From contig CAUYUJ010012058.1 in NCBI GenBank assembly GCA_963575745.1, positions 204,440 to 268,439 of the forward strand: DNA of 64,000 bases. The letters run 5' to 3'. The position numbers were made by a program, and so were the translations under genes. The notes beneath the pieces were generated by a model, which did not search any database, had not been told where the DNA came from, and worked only from the letters and a program-made list of their open reading frames with translations. How positions within the stretch are numbered: the first letter of the stretch is position 1; each line of letters starts with the position of its first letter. The stretch comes from Prorocentrum cordatum (lineage: Eukaryota > Sar > Dinophyceae > Prorocentrales > Prorocentraceae). Positions 41,771 to 52,815 of this stretch are shown here, one piece after another.

Positions 41771-42115
41771 CAGATCCTAATCTACTTTTACGTCGGGCCT
41801 GCCCCCCTACAGGGGGATTTTCGACGAAAAATGAAAAATACCCTAACAATACCCCAAAAAGGCCAAAACATATCCAAAAAATAGTCCCCAGACTATTTTT
41901 GGACTATTTTTTGATTATTGTTGGGGTATCTTTCATATTTCGTCGAAACTCCCTCTGTAGAGGGACACGCCCGACTTAAATCTACTTCAGGCGTCTTCCT
42001 ACTTCAAGGATCGAGTGTGGCCCCGTCTTTCCGGGCGGGAGCCCGATTTGCTTCCAGCGCCTTCCTGCTTCATGCCTCTACCCACTTTTTTCGACCGACG
42101 GGTACTGGGGGGTGA
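41771..42115 (+). repeat. Dispersed repeat B3 interrupted by A8
   Basis: Family B left part ends at TAATCTACTT, then A8, then resumes AATCTACTTCAGGCGTCTTC, CTACTTCAAGGATCGAG, TTGCTTCCAGCGCCTTCCTG and CTACCCACTTTTTTCGACCG. Removing A8 and one duplicated octamer restores the B order. Confidence 0.8.
41788..41979 (-). mobile_element. TIR element A8 (inverted) with exact 8-bp duplication
   Basis: Ends TTACGTCGGGCCTGCCC and GGGACACGCCCGACTTAA. Exact ATCTACTT repeats lie at 41780-41787 and 41980-41987 (AATCTACTT if one more base is counted). At 192 bp it is the longest copy. The inside is AT-rich and palindromic (AAATAGTCCCCAGACTATTT). Confidence 0.92.
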
Positions 42116-42294
42116 CCTGGACGGGGGGTGCAGGAAAGGGAAGGGCCCTGAAGGGGCCCTTTGGCGCCCCTTGTCTGCTTCCCCCCCATATATAGGTCAC
42201 CCCCCCATTGCCACCGGGCCCACCCGCTCTACAGTTGCGCGGCGTGGTCCCAGGGGGAGAGGATCCTGCAGACATACTCGCGTCGGGAGAATAT

Positions 42295-42425
42295 CACGAC
42301 GGGGGGTCTTGGGTCGTTTTCGGCCTCCAGGGGTCCTCGCCGGGCCCTGAGACTCAACGAAACGAATCGGGATGAAAACCGGCCATGGGGAAAGAATCGG
42401 GTATTCAGGGGCTTCGTGTTGAAAA
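42295..42425 (+). repeat. Dispersed repeat F3
   Basis: CGGGGGGTCTTGGGTCGTTT, CGGCCTCCAGGGGTCCTCGC, then AACGAATCGGGATGAAAACC and GGCCATGGGGAAAG. It ends 16 bp before A9. Confidence 0.6.
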
Positions 42426-42440
42426 CATCGAAACGTTGCA

Positions 42441-42580
42441 TTAAGTCGGGCATGTCCCTCTATAGGAGGAAAATTCAAAAATAGTTAGAAAATAGTCTGG
42501 GGACGATTTTTCGATGTTTTAATATTTGGGGATTGTTTTTTCATCCAAAATCCGCCTGTAGGAGGACATGCACGACCTGA
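42441..42580 (+). mobile_element. TIR element A9 with near-exact 8-bp duplication
   Basis: Left end TTAAGTCGGGCATGTCC, right end GGACATGCACGACCTGA (one change in the terminal motif), internal AGTCTGGGGACGATTTT. Flanks are ACGTTGCA (42433-42440) and ACGTAGCA (42581-42588). Confidence 0.88.
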
Positions 42581-43041
42581 ACGTAGCACATCAAGATGGG
42601 TCTTCGCCTCATCCCGGTGCTCCAGAAGCGCCTCGCCCAGACCTCCGACGAGGTGAGTTTTCAACCGCTGGCTTGTCCTCGATCTAGGTCCGTTATCGGG
42701 CCCCGGGACCATCAAGCATGCTCTTGGAAAGGGGTTGTCGGACCGGACTGATTCGGCGGTCTCAGGGCGTTTTGGAACGCTCTCAGAGCGCTCTGGAACT
42801 CTCTGAACAGGCCGCGGCGCCGGAGGCATCCTCCAGAACCGCCGGACCTGAGCGAGTCTCGATTCCTCCTCACCCGACTCGATCCTCGCCCGGGCTTCGT
42901 CTCAGCTCGGGACCTCCTGGTGCCGCGCACTGGAGCACTCTGGTCCTCGGACGCTTGGGAGAGGCGTCGTGCCGTGCGCGCGGGGCGTGGAGGAGAGGGA
43001 GGGGCCAGGGCGGGGGCCCCTGTCGTCGCCCACTCTCGGGT

Positions 43042-43138
43042 TGACCCAAAAGGGGGTCCAGCGACCATGGGGTGGTGCACTAGATCTGGTGCAATAGATT
43101 TGCTGCACCCCCTTGCAGCTGGACCCCCTTTTGGGTCA
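43042..43138. mobile_element. Foldback element, about 97 bp
   Basis: TGACCCAAAAGGGGGTCCAG at the left is the exact inverse of CTGGACCCCCTTTTGGGTCA at the right. The arms extend with mismatches to the inner GGTGCA/TGCACC, leaving a loop of about 20 bp. No target duplication is clear. 42590-43040 and 43140-43460 have open frames but nothing I recognise. Confidence 0.75.
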
Positions 43139-43464
43139 CCCAAATACTCGTTTCCTTTCCGCACGCCCCCATCGCTCCCCTCGTCCGCGCACATGCCTCG
43201 GGGCATTCACCGAGCGCGTTCCGCTGCTCGCAATCGTCCAAAGATCACATCTTTGCCTCGATGCAATGGATCGTAAGTGCTACGCGGCACATCCAGGCCA
43301 TTTGCGAACAGTTGCTTTGCGAGTCGTGGAACGCGCTTGCCTAGCCATGATGCGGTGACCTCACTTTTTCCTGGCACCCCTCTTCGGCGCACTCGGGAGG
43401 TCTCGCCAAGGCCTTCGGGGGCCTTTCGATCAAGCCTTCAGGCAGCCTCCAGGGACCAACGACG

Positions 43465-43690
43465 CCGGCTCGATCCGATCCGGTCTCGAGTTCGCCAGGC
43501 TCGGTCCGATCCGATTCAGATGTTCCTTGGATCCGATGCGGCCCGATGCTTGCACGGCGCGGTTGTGCATCTTGGTGAAGCCGATCTGATTCGATTTCGA
43601 TCCCGTGCCGATGCAGCCCGATCCGACGCACAGTTCGATTTGAGTTGGTTTCCCGACTCGATGCTGACTGATCCTGGCAAAGAGCTTCCC
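43465..43690. repeat. Degenerate GATCCGAT-type repeat
   Basis: Frequent GATCCGAT/CCGATTC/CGATGC phrases at irregular 10-25-bp spacing. Confidence 0.5.
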
Positions 43691-43794
43691 CCTCCCCGCC
43701 TGCAGCCCTCACCCGCCCCCCAGAGATACCCCCAGAGGATGCCAGAGGCCTCTGGGGGCTAAAGCAGTAGATCCGAAAGCGTGCGAGGGATTAC

Positions 43795-45033
43795 GAAAAT
43801 GATGATAACGATGATGATGCCGCTGATGATGATGCTGATGCTGATGCTGATGCTGATGACGCTGCTGCTGCTGCTGCAGATAAGGATGAGGATAAGGATG
43901 AGGATGATGATGATGCTGATGATGATGCTGATGCTGATGATGCTGATGCTGATGCTGATGCTGATGCTGATGCTGATGGTGATGCTGATGATGATAATGA
44001 TGATGATGCTGATGATTATGATGATGATGCTGATGATGATGATGATGATGATGGTGAGGATGAGGATGCTGCTGATGCTGATGATGATGACGACGAAGCT
44101 GATGATGATGGTTATGATGATGTTGATGATGCTGTCCATGACGCTGATGAGGAGGAGGAGCAGGAGTATGATGAGGACGAGGATTAGGATGCGGATGCGG
44201 ATGAGGATGAGGATGATGATGTTGATGATGCTAAGGAGGATGAGAAAGAAGATGATGATGCTGCTGATGATGATGATGCTGATGATGATACTGATGCTGA
44301 TGCTGATGCTGATGCTGATGCTGATGCTGATGCTGATGCTGATGCTGCTGATGATGATGATTATTAGGATGATGATGATGATTATGGTGATGCTGATGAT
44401 GATGACGATGGCTGATGATGCAGATGATGATGCTGATAGTGGTGATAATGCTGATGAGATTATGATAATGATGATGACAGTGATGTGGGGAGGATGAGGA
44501 GGATGACGGTGGTGATGATGCTGGTGATGATGGTGATGATGCTGATGATGATGATGCTGATGATGATGATGATGGTGATGGTGGTGGTGGTGGCGGTGGT
44601 GGTGGTGATGATGGTTGCGATGATGAAGATGATGATGCTGATTGATGGTTGTGGTGATGGTGGTGATGATGCTGATGATGATGATGGTACTGATGATGCT
44701 GATGATGATGCTGTTGATGAGGATGATGGTGATAATGATGATGACGAGGCTGCAGAAGATTCTGATGATGGTGAGGGTGGCACTTTTTGATAACACTATT
44801 ACCATTGATGGTGATGGTGATGATGGTGATGATGATGACGAATGGGGGTAACCATGACGATTATGCTGATGAGGGGGACGATGATGATGGTGACGGTGAT
44901 TGTGACGGTGATGGCGATGGCGGTGACGATGATGGTGATGGTGAGGATGATGACGTGAGGAAGCGGATGGTGTCGATGCTGTTGATGTTGTTGATGACGA
45001 TGACGGTGATGGTGACGACAACGGTGATGAGGA

Positions 45034-45115
<82 letters not shown>

Positions 45116-45125
45116 CTGATGATGC

Positions 45126-45157
<32 letters not shown>

Positions 45158-45170
45158 TGGGTACTGAACA
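43795..45170. repeat. (GAT/GCT)n array, 1.4 kb
   Basis: Long degenerate GAT array with GCT, GGT, GAC, GAG and TAT variants. The purest block is 45034-45115. Local higher-order order is visible (GATGCTGATGCTGAT blocks at 43838-43860, 43930-43985 and 44287-44350). Long poly-Met/Ile/His frames are artefacts. 45180-45400 shows nothing recognisable. Confidence 0.95.
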
Positions 45171-45400
45171 TGAGTATGCGTATGATAATGAGGATGTGTA
45201 TGACGATGAGGATGGTGTTGCTGCTGATGCTGCTGATGATTCTGATGGTTCTGATGCTTTCGGGGAAAGCGGGGGATAATGAGGAGTAGCAGGATGAGGA
45301 ATACTACGCGCAACATGATGAGGAGCGGCACTTGTGGAGAGCCCCCCCCACACCCACACCCCACATCCGGACCAAACCCCCACCCACGCACACACCCAAA

Positions 45401-45779
45401 CAGTTGTTCCCTCCCTTCTTTGAAGGCCAAAGCAGCAGGTTCCAATAACTTTGCTTGACATCTTCTGGCAACTTTGGTGTGCACGAAGGAGTCCCAGAGG
45501 AAACAGGGATGTCGTTCGTGACAGCGTCGGCCTGCCCCGTGTGGTTGGTTGTGGCAGGTCCTGAAGAGGATGGCCAACCACACGCTGAAACGCTGAGGGC
45601 AAACTGGACCAGGGGTGCCCGAATAGTTGGGCATACTCAGTCCGAGACCAAAGGAGGATCCCAAAACCAAGATAATGCCGATTATAGTGCACTTGTGTTG
45701 ACACGTAGTTGTTGTAAGAATCCTTCCATTCAGAGTTGACATGATGTTGTACTTGTTGTGATATGACAGGCAAATAACG
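45401..45779. repeat. 379-bp duplicated segment, copy 1
   Basis: Recurs at 45997-46375 with a constant 596-bp offset, no net indel and about 23 substitutions (about 94% identity). On the minus strand one frame is open across the whole copy, containing TIIGIILVLGSSFGLGLSMP and RCHERHPCFLWDSF. The same frame is open in copy 2. I do not recognise a protein family. Confidence 0.88.
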
Positions 45780-45996
45780 GGTTATCAACCGAAGCTCTCC
45801 AGGAACTCGTCTTCGGCGGCGCAGCCTTTTTTCCATCAGTCAGAGACATTCCGTCATGCCTGCTGTGAAGTCGGCTCCGCCGTCCTGTGCTCCAGTCGGT
45901 GCTCTGGTCACGGGGGCGGGGGGTCAGACATTCAAGGAAAAAGGGGGGCACCTGCGGCCAGTCCGCCAGGTGCGGACGGTGTCACGAAAGAGGGGG

Positions 45997-46375
45997 CAGT
46001 TGTTCCCTCCCTTCCTTGAAGGCCAAAACAGCAGGTTCCAATCCATTTGCTTGACATTTTCTGGCAACTTTGGTGTGTTCGAAAGAGTCCCAGAGGAAAC
46101 AGGGATGTCGTTCGTGACAGCGTCGGCCTGCCCCGTGTGGTTGGTTGTGGCAGGTCCTGAAGAGGATGGCCAACCACACGCCGAAACGCTGATGGCAAAC
46201 TGGACCAGGGGTGCCCGAATAGTTCGGCATACTCAGTCCGAGACCAAAGGAGGATCCCAAGACCAAGCTAATGCCGATTATAGTGCATTTGTGTTGACAC
46301 GTAGTTGTTTTAAGAATCATTCCATTCAGAGTTGGCATGATGTTGCATTTATTGTGATGTGGCAGGCAAATAACG
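45997..46375. repeat. 379-bp duplicated segment, copy 2
   Basis: Second copy; see 45401-45779. The left break follows GAGGGGG and the right break runs directly into the ACACAC/ACAGAC array. The 217-bp spacer between copies is unrelated. Confidence 0.88.
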
Positions 46376-47180
46376 CAAACATTCACACACAAACACACAC
46401 GCACACACACACACACGCACGCGCGCGCACCCACACAGACACAGGCACAGGCATGACACAGGCACAAGCACAGCACCGACACCGACACAGACGCGGACAC
46501 AGACACAAACACAGACACAGACATGGACAAAGACACAGGTACAAACATAGACAGTGACACTGACACAGAAACAGGCACAGACGTATGTACAGACACAGAC
46601 ACAGTCACAGACGCCGACACGGACGCCCACACCGACACCCGCACCCGCACCCCCCCCCACCCCACCCGCACACACACACACACACACCCACACCAACACC
46701 CACACGCACACCCACACCCACATCACTACCCCAATCCCCATCCACACCAAACCCTTCCGCGCCCCCACCCCCACACACACACCGCACACACATGCGCGCA
46801 CGCACGCAGGCACAGACACAGAAACAGACAGATACATAGACACAGACACAGGCACAGACACGGACACAGACACACACACACAAACACAGACACGGACAAG
46901 GACACAGACACAGACACAGACACAGGCACAGCAAAGGCACAGACGCAGACGCAGACGCAGACACCGACGGGCACACCGACACCGATACCGACACAGACAC
47001 AGACACAGACGCCAACATAGACACAAACACACAAACGACGACGGATACAGACACGGACACAAACACAGGCACAGGCACAGAAACAGACACAGACACAGGC
47101 ACAGACACAGGCACATGCACAGACATAGACAGAGAGACAGACACAGGCACCGACACAGACACAGACACAAACACAGGCAT
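46376..47180. repeat. (ACACAGAC)-type simple-repeat array
   Basis: CA run, then hexamers of ACAGAC/ACAGGC/ACCGAC type, interrupted at 46650-46790 by CACCCACACC. Poly-Thr/Asp and poly-Cys/Leu/Val translations are artefacts. Confidence 0.95.
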
Positions 47181-47259
47181 ATCCACTAGATATCTATAAG
47201 GCAACCCTTCGGATGATAAGGAGGTTGTGGGGAGGGGAGAGGGGGGGAACCAACATCTG

Positions 47260-48245
47260 ACTCAATCGATCTCGCTGTCGATCCCACTCAACGGGACACC
47301 ACGGGACACTTGTCGATCTCACTATCGACCTCATTATCGATCTCACTTCACGGGACACCACGGGACACCACGGGACACCGCGGGTTTTTTCTCGATCCCA
47401 CTATCGGTATCACTATCGATCGCACTCAACGCGACACCACGGGACACTACGGGACACTTGTCGGTCTTACTTTCGATCTCATTATCGGTCTCACTTTTTG
47501 GGACACCACGGGACACCTCGGGACACCACATCGATCTCACTATCGATTTCGCTATCGATCTCACTATCGATCTCACTCAACGGGACACCACGGGACACCA
47601 CGGGACACCCGTCTTTGGCATCGCTCGGACGTGTGCATTTTTTCTTCGGCGAGGACCATGGGGGAGCATCCTGGATGACTTAGCGAAAAAAGCACGCGCG
47701 AAATCGAAACATACACGAGGAATGGACGTCCGAGCGATGGCGAGTGTCGATCTCCCTATCGATCTCACTCAACGTGACACGACGGGACACCACGGGACAC
47801 TTCAGGGCACCGCATCGATCTCAGTATCGATCTCAGTATGGATCTCACTATCGATATCACTATCGATTTCGCTACCGATCTTACTATCAATATCATTATT
47901 GATCATCTCACTATCGATCACACTATCGATTTCATTCGACGGGACACTACGGGATACCTCAAGGCACCACACCGATCTCAGTATCGATCTCACCATCGAT
48001 CTCACGATCGATCTTACAATCAATGTCACTAGTGACTTCGTTATCGATCATACTATCGATCTCACTCAAAGGGACACCATGGGACACTACGGGACACCAC
48101 GGGGCACCGCTGGATACCGCAAGCCACCGCCGGACGGCGGATAATCATTTGTCCTGACTTCGCCCTGGCAACGGCGGACACCACGGGACACCACGGGACA
48201 CCACGGGACACCACGGGACACCGCGGGACACCGCGGGACACCGCT
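47260..48245. repeat. Composite array of CGGGACACCA and TATCGATCTCAC modules
   Basis: Two short modules alternate: blocks of CACGGGACACCACGGGACAC and blocks of CACTATCGATCTCACTATCG, joined by ACTCAACG. About ten alternations. K2 is inserted at 47619-47739. The right end holds a pair of related segments (48118-48180 and 48244-48330), each with a GGACGG start and TTGTCTTGACTTCGCCCTAG-like text, and a (GGAC)n run at 48258-48285. The 48330-48435 flank is unidentified. Confidence 0.85.
47619..47739 (+). mobile_element. 121-bp TIR element K2
   Basis: Best-preserved copy: CATCGCTCGGACGTGTGCAT at the left, GGACGTCCGAGCGATG at the right. It lies between a GGGACACC block and a TATCGATCTCAC block of the composite array, so it inserted after the array formed or spread with it. 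Confidence 0.8.
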
Positions 48246-48439
48246 AGGGCCACCGTCGGACGGACGGACGGACGGACGGACGGAGGAGCAACATTTGTCT
48301 TGACTTCGCCCTAGCAACGGCGGGTTCATTCCTCTCGCGCGCCCACGCAGCTTCGCCTCGCCTGCACGCACGACACGAACGAAACGATTTCCGGGCCTTG
48401 GGGTTCCGTTCCACTGCGATCTCACCCCCGAACCTCCGA

Positions 48440-49525
48440 TAAACACAGACACAGGCGCAGACACATACACGGACACAAACACAAACACAAACACAGACAC
48501 AGACGCATAATCAGACACAGCCAAATATACAAACACAGACACAGACACAGACACAGGCACAGTCACAGACACAGACACGGACACATACACGGTCACGGAC
48601 ACAGCCACAGACACAGACGCAGACACAGACATAGACGTATGTACAGACACAGACACAGACACCCACACCGACACCCACACCGACACCCACACCCCCACCC
48701 ACACCCACACCCACACCCACATTCACACCCACACCCACAACCACACCCACACCCGCACCCCCATCCACTCCCCCTCCACACAGACCCACACACACGCGCG
48801 CACGCACACACAGACACAGGCGCAGACACAGACAGAGACACAAGCACCGACACGGACACAGACACAGACACAGACATCGACATCAACACTCACACAGACA
48901 CAGACACAGACACAGACACAGACACAGACACAGACACAGATACAGACAGACATAGACACAGACACAGGCACAGACACAGACACAGACACAGACACAGACA
49001 CAGACACAGACACTTACACGGACACAAACACCGACACAGACACCGACACGGACACCGATACCGACACCGACACCGACACTCACACAGACACAGACACAGA
49101 CACAGACACAGGCACAGACACAGACACCGACACAGACACCCGCACAGACACAGACACGGAGACAGAAACAGACACAGACACAGACACAGACACAGACACA
49201 GGCGCAGACAGAGACACAGACACAGGCACAGGCACAGGCACAGACACAGGCACCAACGCAGACACAGACACAGACACAAACACAGACACAGACACAGACA
49301 CGAAAACGGACACAGACACAGGCACTGATACAGACACAAACACAGACACAGACACACAGGGACAGGCACACACAGACACAGACGCAGCCACAGGCATACA
49401 CAACGACACAGACACAGACACAGACACAGGCGCAGACAGAGACACAGGCACAGACACAGACACACAGGGACAGGCACAGACACAGACACAGAAACAGACA
49501 CAGACATAGACACAGACTGGCACCA
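48440..49525. repeat. (ACAGAC)n hexamer array, 1.1 kb
   Basis: Hexamers ACAGAC with GGCACA, ACCGAC and ACTCAC variants. A CACACCCACACC block at 48658-48780 resembles the interruption of the first hexamer array, so the two arrays (46.4-47.2 and 48.4-49.5 kb) share higher-order structure. Confidence 0.95.
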
Positions 49526-49669
49526 GCATCTACACCGACACTGACACCGACACCGACAGCGGCCCTGACGCCGACACTGGCACCGACATTGACACCGACA
49601 TCGGCACAGACATCGACACAGCGGGGCCAGCGCGCGCTCCCGCGCGAACGCGCACTCGGCGGGAGGGGC

Positions 49670-49905
49670 GGGCGAGGAGGAGGAGCAGCGTGGACAGAGA
49701 GGCCGGGTGAGGAGGGGGGGGGAGGGAGGGGAGGAGGGGGAGGGGGATGGAGTAGGTGGAGGGTGGGAGGTCAGGAGGAGGAGGAGGAGGAAGAGCAGGA
49801 GGAGTAGGAGGAGGAAGAGGGAAAGAGTAGGAGGAGCAGGAGGAGTAGGAGGACGGGGGGTGGAGGAGTAGGAGGACGGGGGATGGAGGGGGGCGGGGCC
49901 CGGGG
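49670..49905. repeat. GGA-rich microsatellite
   Basis: Degenerate GGA/GGGA/GTAGGA. 49910-50350 shows no recognisable gene. Confidence 0.85.
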
Positions 49906-50360
49906 GAGGTGGAGGGCGTGGCAGGTGTACCTTTTTGAGCTCCCCGGGCGCCCATAGGTTAGTAGGAATTGCAAGCGTTTCTCCAATGTCTGAAGACCTT
50001 AGGTCACTGCCGCCTGCCCCTTTGCACCAGACATCGGGGGATCCTTCGCCGCCATCCTCGTCGTCGTCGTCCTCCTCCTCCTACGTTTTGTGCTCGTCCT
50101 CTTCCAGGGCGCCCAAGGGGCCTCTTTTTTCTTCGTGAGGCCTCTCTGATCCCTTGGGGATCCAGGGAACGTATTCGGGACCCTCCCAGATCGATCAAAG
50201 TCTGGGCCCTCCTCATGCTCTGTTGGAGCCTGCGTGAGCCCTCGGGCCGCACTTGGAACAATCTGGAGAGCTCTTGCGGACCCTCAGGTCACGCAGAGGC
50301 CACCTGTTCTCATTTCGGGTACCCAGCGGTAGTTGAAAGTATGCATTTGTGAAATCCCAG

Positions 50361-50500
50361 TTTCCAATCTACTTTGGGCGCCTTCCTATTCCAAGCGTCG
50401 AATGAATTTCTCTGTCTCTTCCTCTGCAGGGGGCGGGCGGAAACCCAAACTACTTTCAACGCCTTCCTACTTACTGTTCCTACCCACTTCTTTCGAACTG
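50361..50500 (+). repeat. Dispersed repeat B4
   Basis: Both half-units are present (TCCAATCTACTTTGGGCGCC...TATTCCAAG and AAACTACTTTCAACGCCTTC...TACTTACTG), with CCTACCCACTTCTTTCGA at the end. Confidence 0.7.
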
Positions 50501-50519
50501 TTTGCAACGTTAATAGTAC

Positions 50520-50810
50520 AAGGGGTTCTCGTCCTGGGAGCGGGGAGCCAGGATGTTTTACCAGTAGCCCTTGTAGCGCGAACCATGCGTGATTTGCAAG
50601 GGGCCGTACCAATGGGTATTGGGAGCGCTGATCCGGCGTGATTTACAAGGGGTCGTGGCTTCGGGAGCGTGGCGTCAGAGTCACTTACCAGGGCTCGTCG
50701 CCCTGCGAGCGCGGGCCAGGCGTGCGTAATTTGTCAGGGATCGTGGCCACGGGAGCGCATGCCCCGCGTAATGGACCAGCAGTCGTGGCCCCGGGGGCGT
50801 GGATCCGCTG
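50520..50810. repeat. Minisatellite, about 45-bp unit, five to six copies
   Basis: GCGTGATTTGCAAGGGGCCG, GCGTGATTTACAAGGGGTCG, GTCACTTACCAGGGCTCG, GCGTAATTTGTCAGGGATCG and GCGTAATGGACCAGCAGTCG mark successive diverged units, each followed by a GGGAGCG block. Confidence 0.7.
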
Positions 50811-51335
50811 CGTTTTGCCATATGGGCACCCTCCCGAGCTGGCGGTGGGACTGTTTTGGGGGTCGGAGGGGGGGACTTGCAGAGGCTCCTGACGACGAGC
50901 TGCTGGACCTTACTGATACTTCGGATGATTATTTTGATGATGACGAATTCGTGCGTAGACATCTGTCGTGGATCGGCGGTTCACAAAAATGCGATGCCGA
51001 CGAAAACCAGCAAGATGGCCCTGACGCTGCCGACGCTCAACCGACTCAGGACGACGAGGCCGACTACGACGGCGGCATCGAGGCAGTTCGGAAACACGAC
51101 GCAGAATCTCCCACACCAGCGCATCAACAATGAAGCCAATGCCCAGAGGCCCCACAGGGGGGACACGCGGATCTGCCGATCTGACTCGGAGGGGCGGATG
51201 CAGTCGGCCTTGATTGATGGGTGGACCGTGCCACGTCGAGGGTATCCTGGTGTCCTGCCTACCCCCGGCCTCTGCAGCCCGCATGTCCTTTGGTGCTCTG
51301 GGGCCCCGTTGCCGTGGGCAGAGTCCTGTGTCCTC

Positions 51336-51523
51336 TCGGGCCGGGCGAAAGGGGGGGATTGGGAAAGGGGGGGTTATACGAAATCTGCTGCAAGCAGCTG
51401 GCTTCGGCCCCACCGAGGGGCCCATTCCTCGATACGTGGCCGCCTCGGGCGCCGGGAGGCGCCGGGAAAATCAGCTACGCGAGCTGATTCTCAAACCCCC
51501 CCTTTGCTATTAAAACAGGGCTA
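51336..51523. mobile_element. TIR element D2
   Basis: TCGGGCCGGGCGAAAGGGGG at the left; TTCTCAAACCCCCCCTTTGC towards the right. The right terminus is diverged (CAGGGCTAGG) and no target duplication is seen. It has about 23 bp more between the inner arms than D1. 50820-51330 is unidentified. Confidence 0.65.
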
Positions 51524-51924
51524 GGATCTGGATAAATCGCTCCAGAGCGTTCTGCAGCGCTCTCAGAGCGTTCCGGAACGCTCTGGAGCGGCCGCGGCGC
51601 CCAATACATCCTCCAAACCCGCCGATTCTCAGAGATTTCGAGTTATCCCGATCCGATTTTGTCCTGATCTTCGCGTCGTTTTAAGCTATCCCCCTCGGTC
51701 AAAGCCGACTGCTCCCCGCGCCCTCGCCCTGCCGGCCGGCCCGCAGCTCGGGTCGCCCCGCGCGCCTCCCCGCGCGCGCGTCCCGCGCGCCGGCGAGGAG
51801 CCCGCCGCGGCGCCCTGCGGACGCCCGGCTGGCTTCCGTGGCTCTGGCCGAGCTGGCGGGGCCCAGGCCTCCCAAGCGAGCGCTGGAGCCGAAGGAGAAA
51901 ACACCGGCAGAAGCAGAAAGATTC

Positions 51925-52050
51925 GACGCTCCGCGCGTACTGCTTGGATTCGGAGCCCCCTGGCTGCGACTCGGGCGCCGCCCCTGGCGCGCTCCGCGCG
52001 CCAGGGAGTTGGGTTCCGCGCCAATCCAGGAAGTCCCGCTCGGAGTGCCA
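51925..52050. mobile_element. Long-TIR element N2
   Basis: Left arm GACGCTCCGCGCGTACTGCT then TGGATTCGGAGC; right arm GCGCCAATCCAGGAAGTCCC then GCTCGGAGTG; centre GGCGCCGCCCCTGGCGCGCT. The two arms are inverted with mismatches, as in N1. Confidence 0.65.
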
Positions 52051-52100
52051 ACAGTTTATGTCTATGCAGATTTTTTCGTTTTCTATGAAAGAAAGCGGGA

Positions 52101-52340
52101 TCTCCTCCTCCTCCTCCTCCTCCTCCTCCTCCTCCTCCTCCTCTTCTTCGTCCTCCTCCTCCTCCTCCTCCTCCTCTTCCTCATCCTCCTCCTCCTCCTC
52201 CTCCTCCTCCTCCCCCTCCTCCTCCTCCTCCTCCTCCTCCTCCTCCTCCTCCTCCTCCTCCTCCTCCTCCTCCTCCTCCTCCTCCTCCCTCCTCCTCCTC
52301 CTCCTCCTCCTCCTCCTCCCCCCTCCTCCTCCTCCTCCCC
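52101..52340. repeat. (CTC)n array
   Basis: About 240 bp of near-pure CTC on the plus strand. The complementary GAG/GGA array begins 160 bp downstream. Confidence 0.95.
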
Positions 52341-52498
52341 CTGGACGGAGCCTGCAGAGCACAGCTCACGGGGCGAGAGCCGCGCAGCCCAGAGCCTCGG
52401 AGGAGCCACGGCCCCGGGCACCCAGCCCCGGAGGGAACCGCTGCGGTGCAAAGAACACCTCGTCGGAGATCCGCCAGGCGGGCCCAGAGCTCGGGGGG

Positions 52499-52815
52499 AG
52501 GAGGAGGAGGAGGAGGAGGAGGAAGGAGGAAGGAGGGAGGAAGGGAAGGAGGAGGAGAAGGAGGAAGGAGGAAGGAGGAAGGAGGAAGGAGGAAGGAGGA
52601 GGAGGAGGAGAGGAGGAGGAGGAGGAGGAGGAGGAGGAGAGGAGGAGGAGGAGGAGGAGGGAGGAGGAGGAGGAGGAGGAGGAGGAGGAGAGGAGGAGGA
52701 GGGAGGAGGAGGAGGAGGAGGAGGAGGGGGAGGGGGGGGGGAGGGGGAGGAGGAGGAGGAGGAGGACCACGAGGAGGAGGAGGAGGACCACGAGGAGGAG
52801 GAGGAGGAGGAGAGG
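52499..52815. repeat. (GGA)n array, inverted partner of 52101-52340
   Basis: GGA/GAAGGAGG triplets. It faces the CTC array across a 158-bp spacer, so the single strand could form a hairpin of more than 200 bp. 52820-53570 is unidentified. Confidence 0.95.

Noticed and set aside
46349-47204. Long Cys/Leu/Val and Thr/Asp ORFs
   Set aside because: Translations of the ACAGAC hexamer array, open in several frames on both strands; the same applies to 48511-49529.
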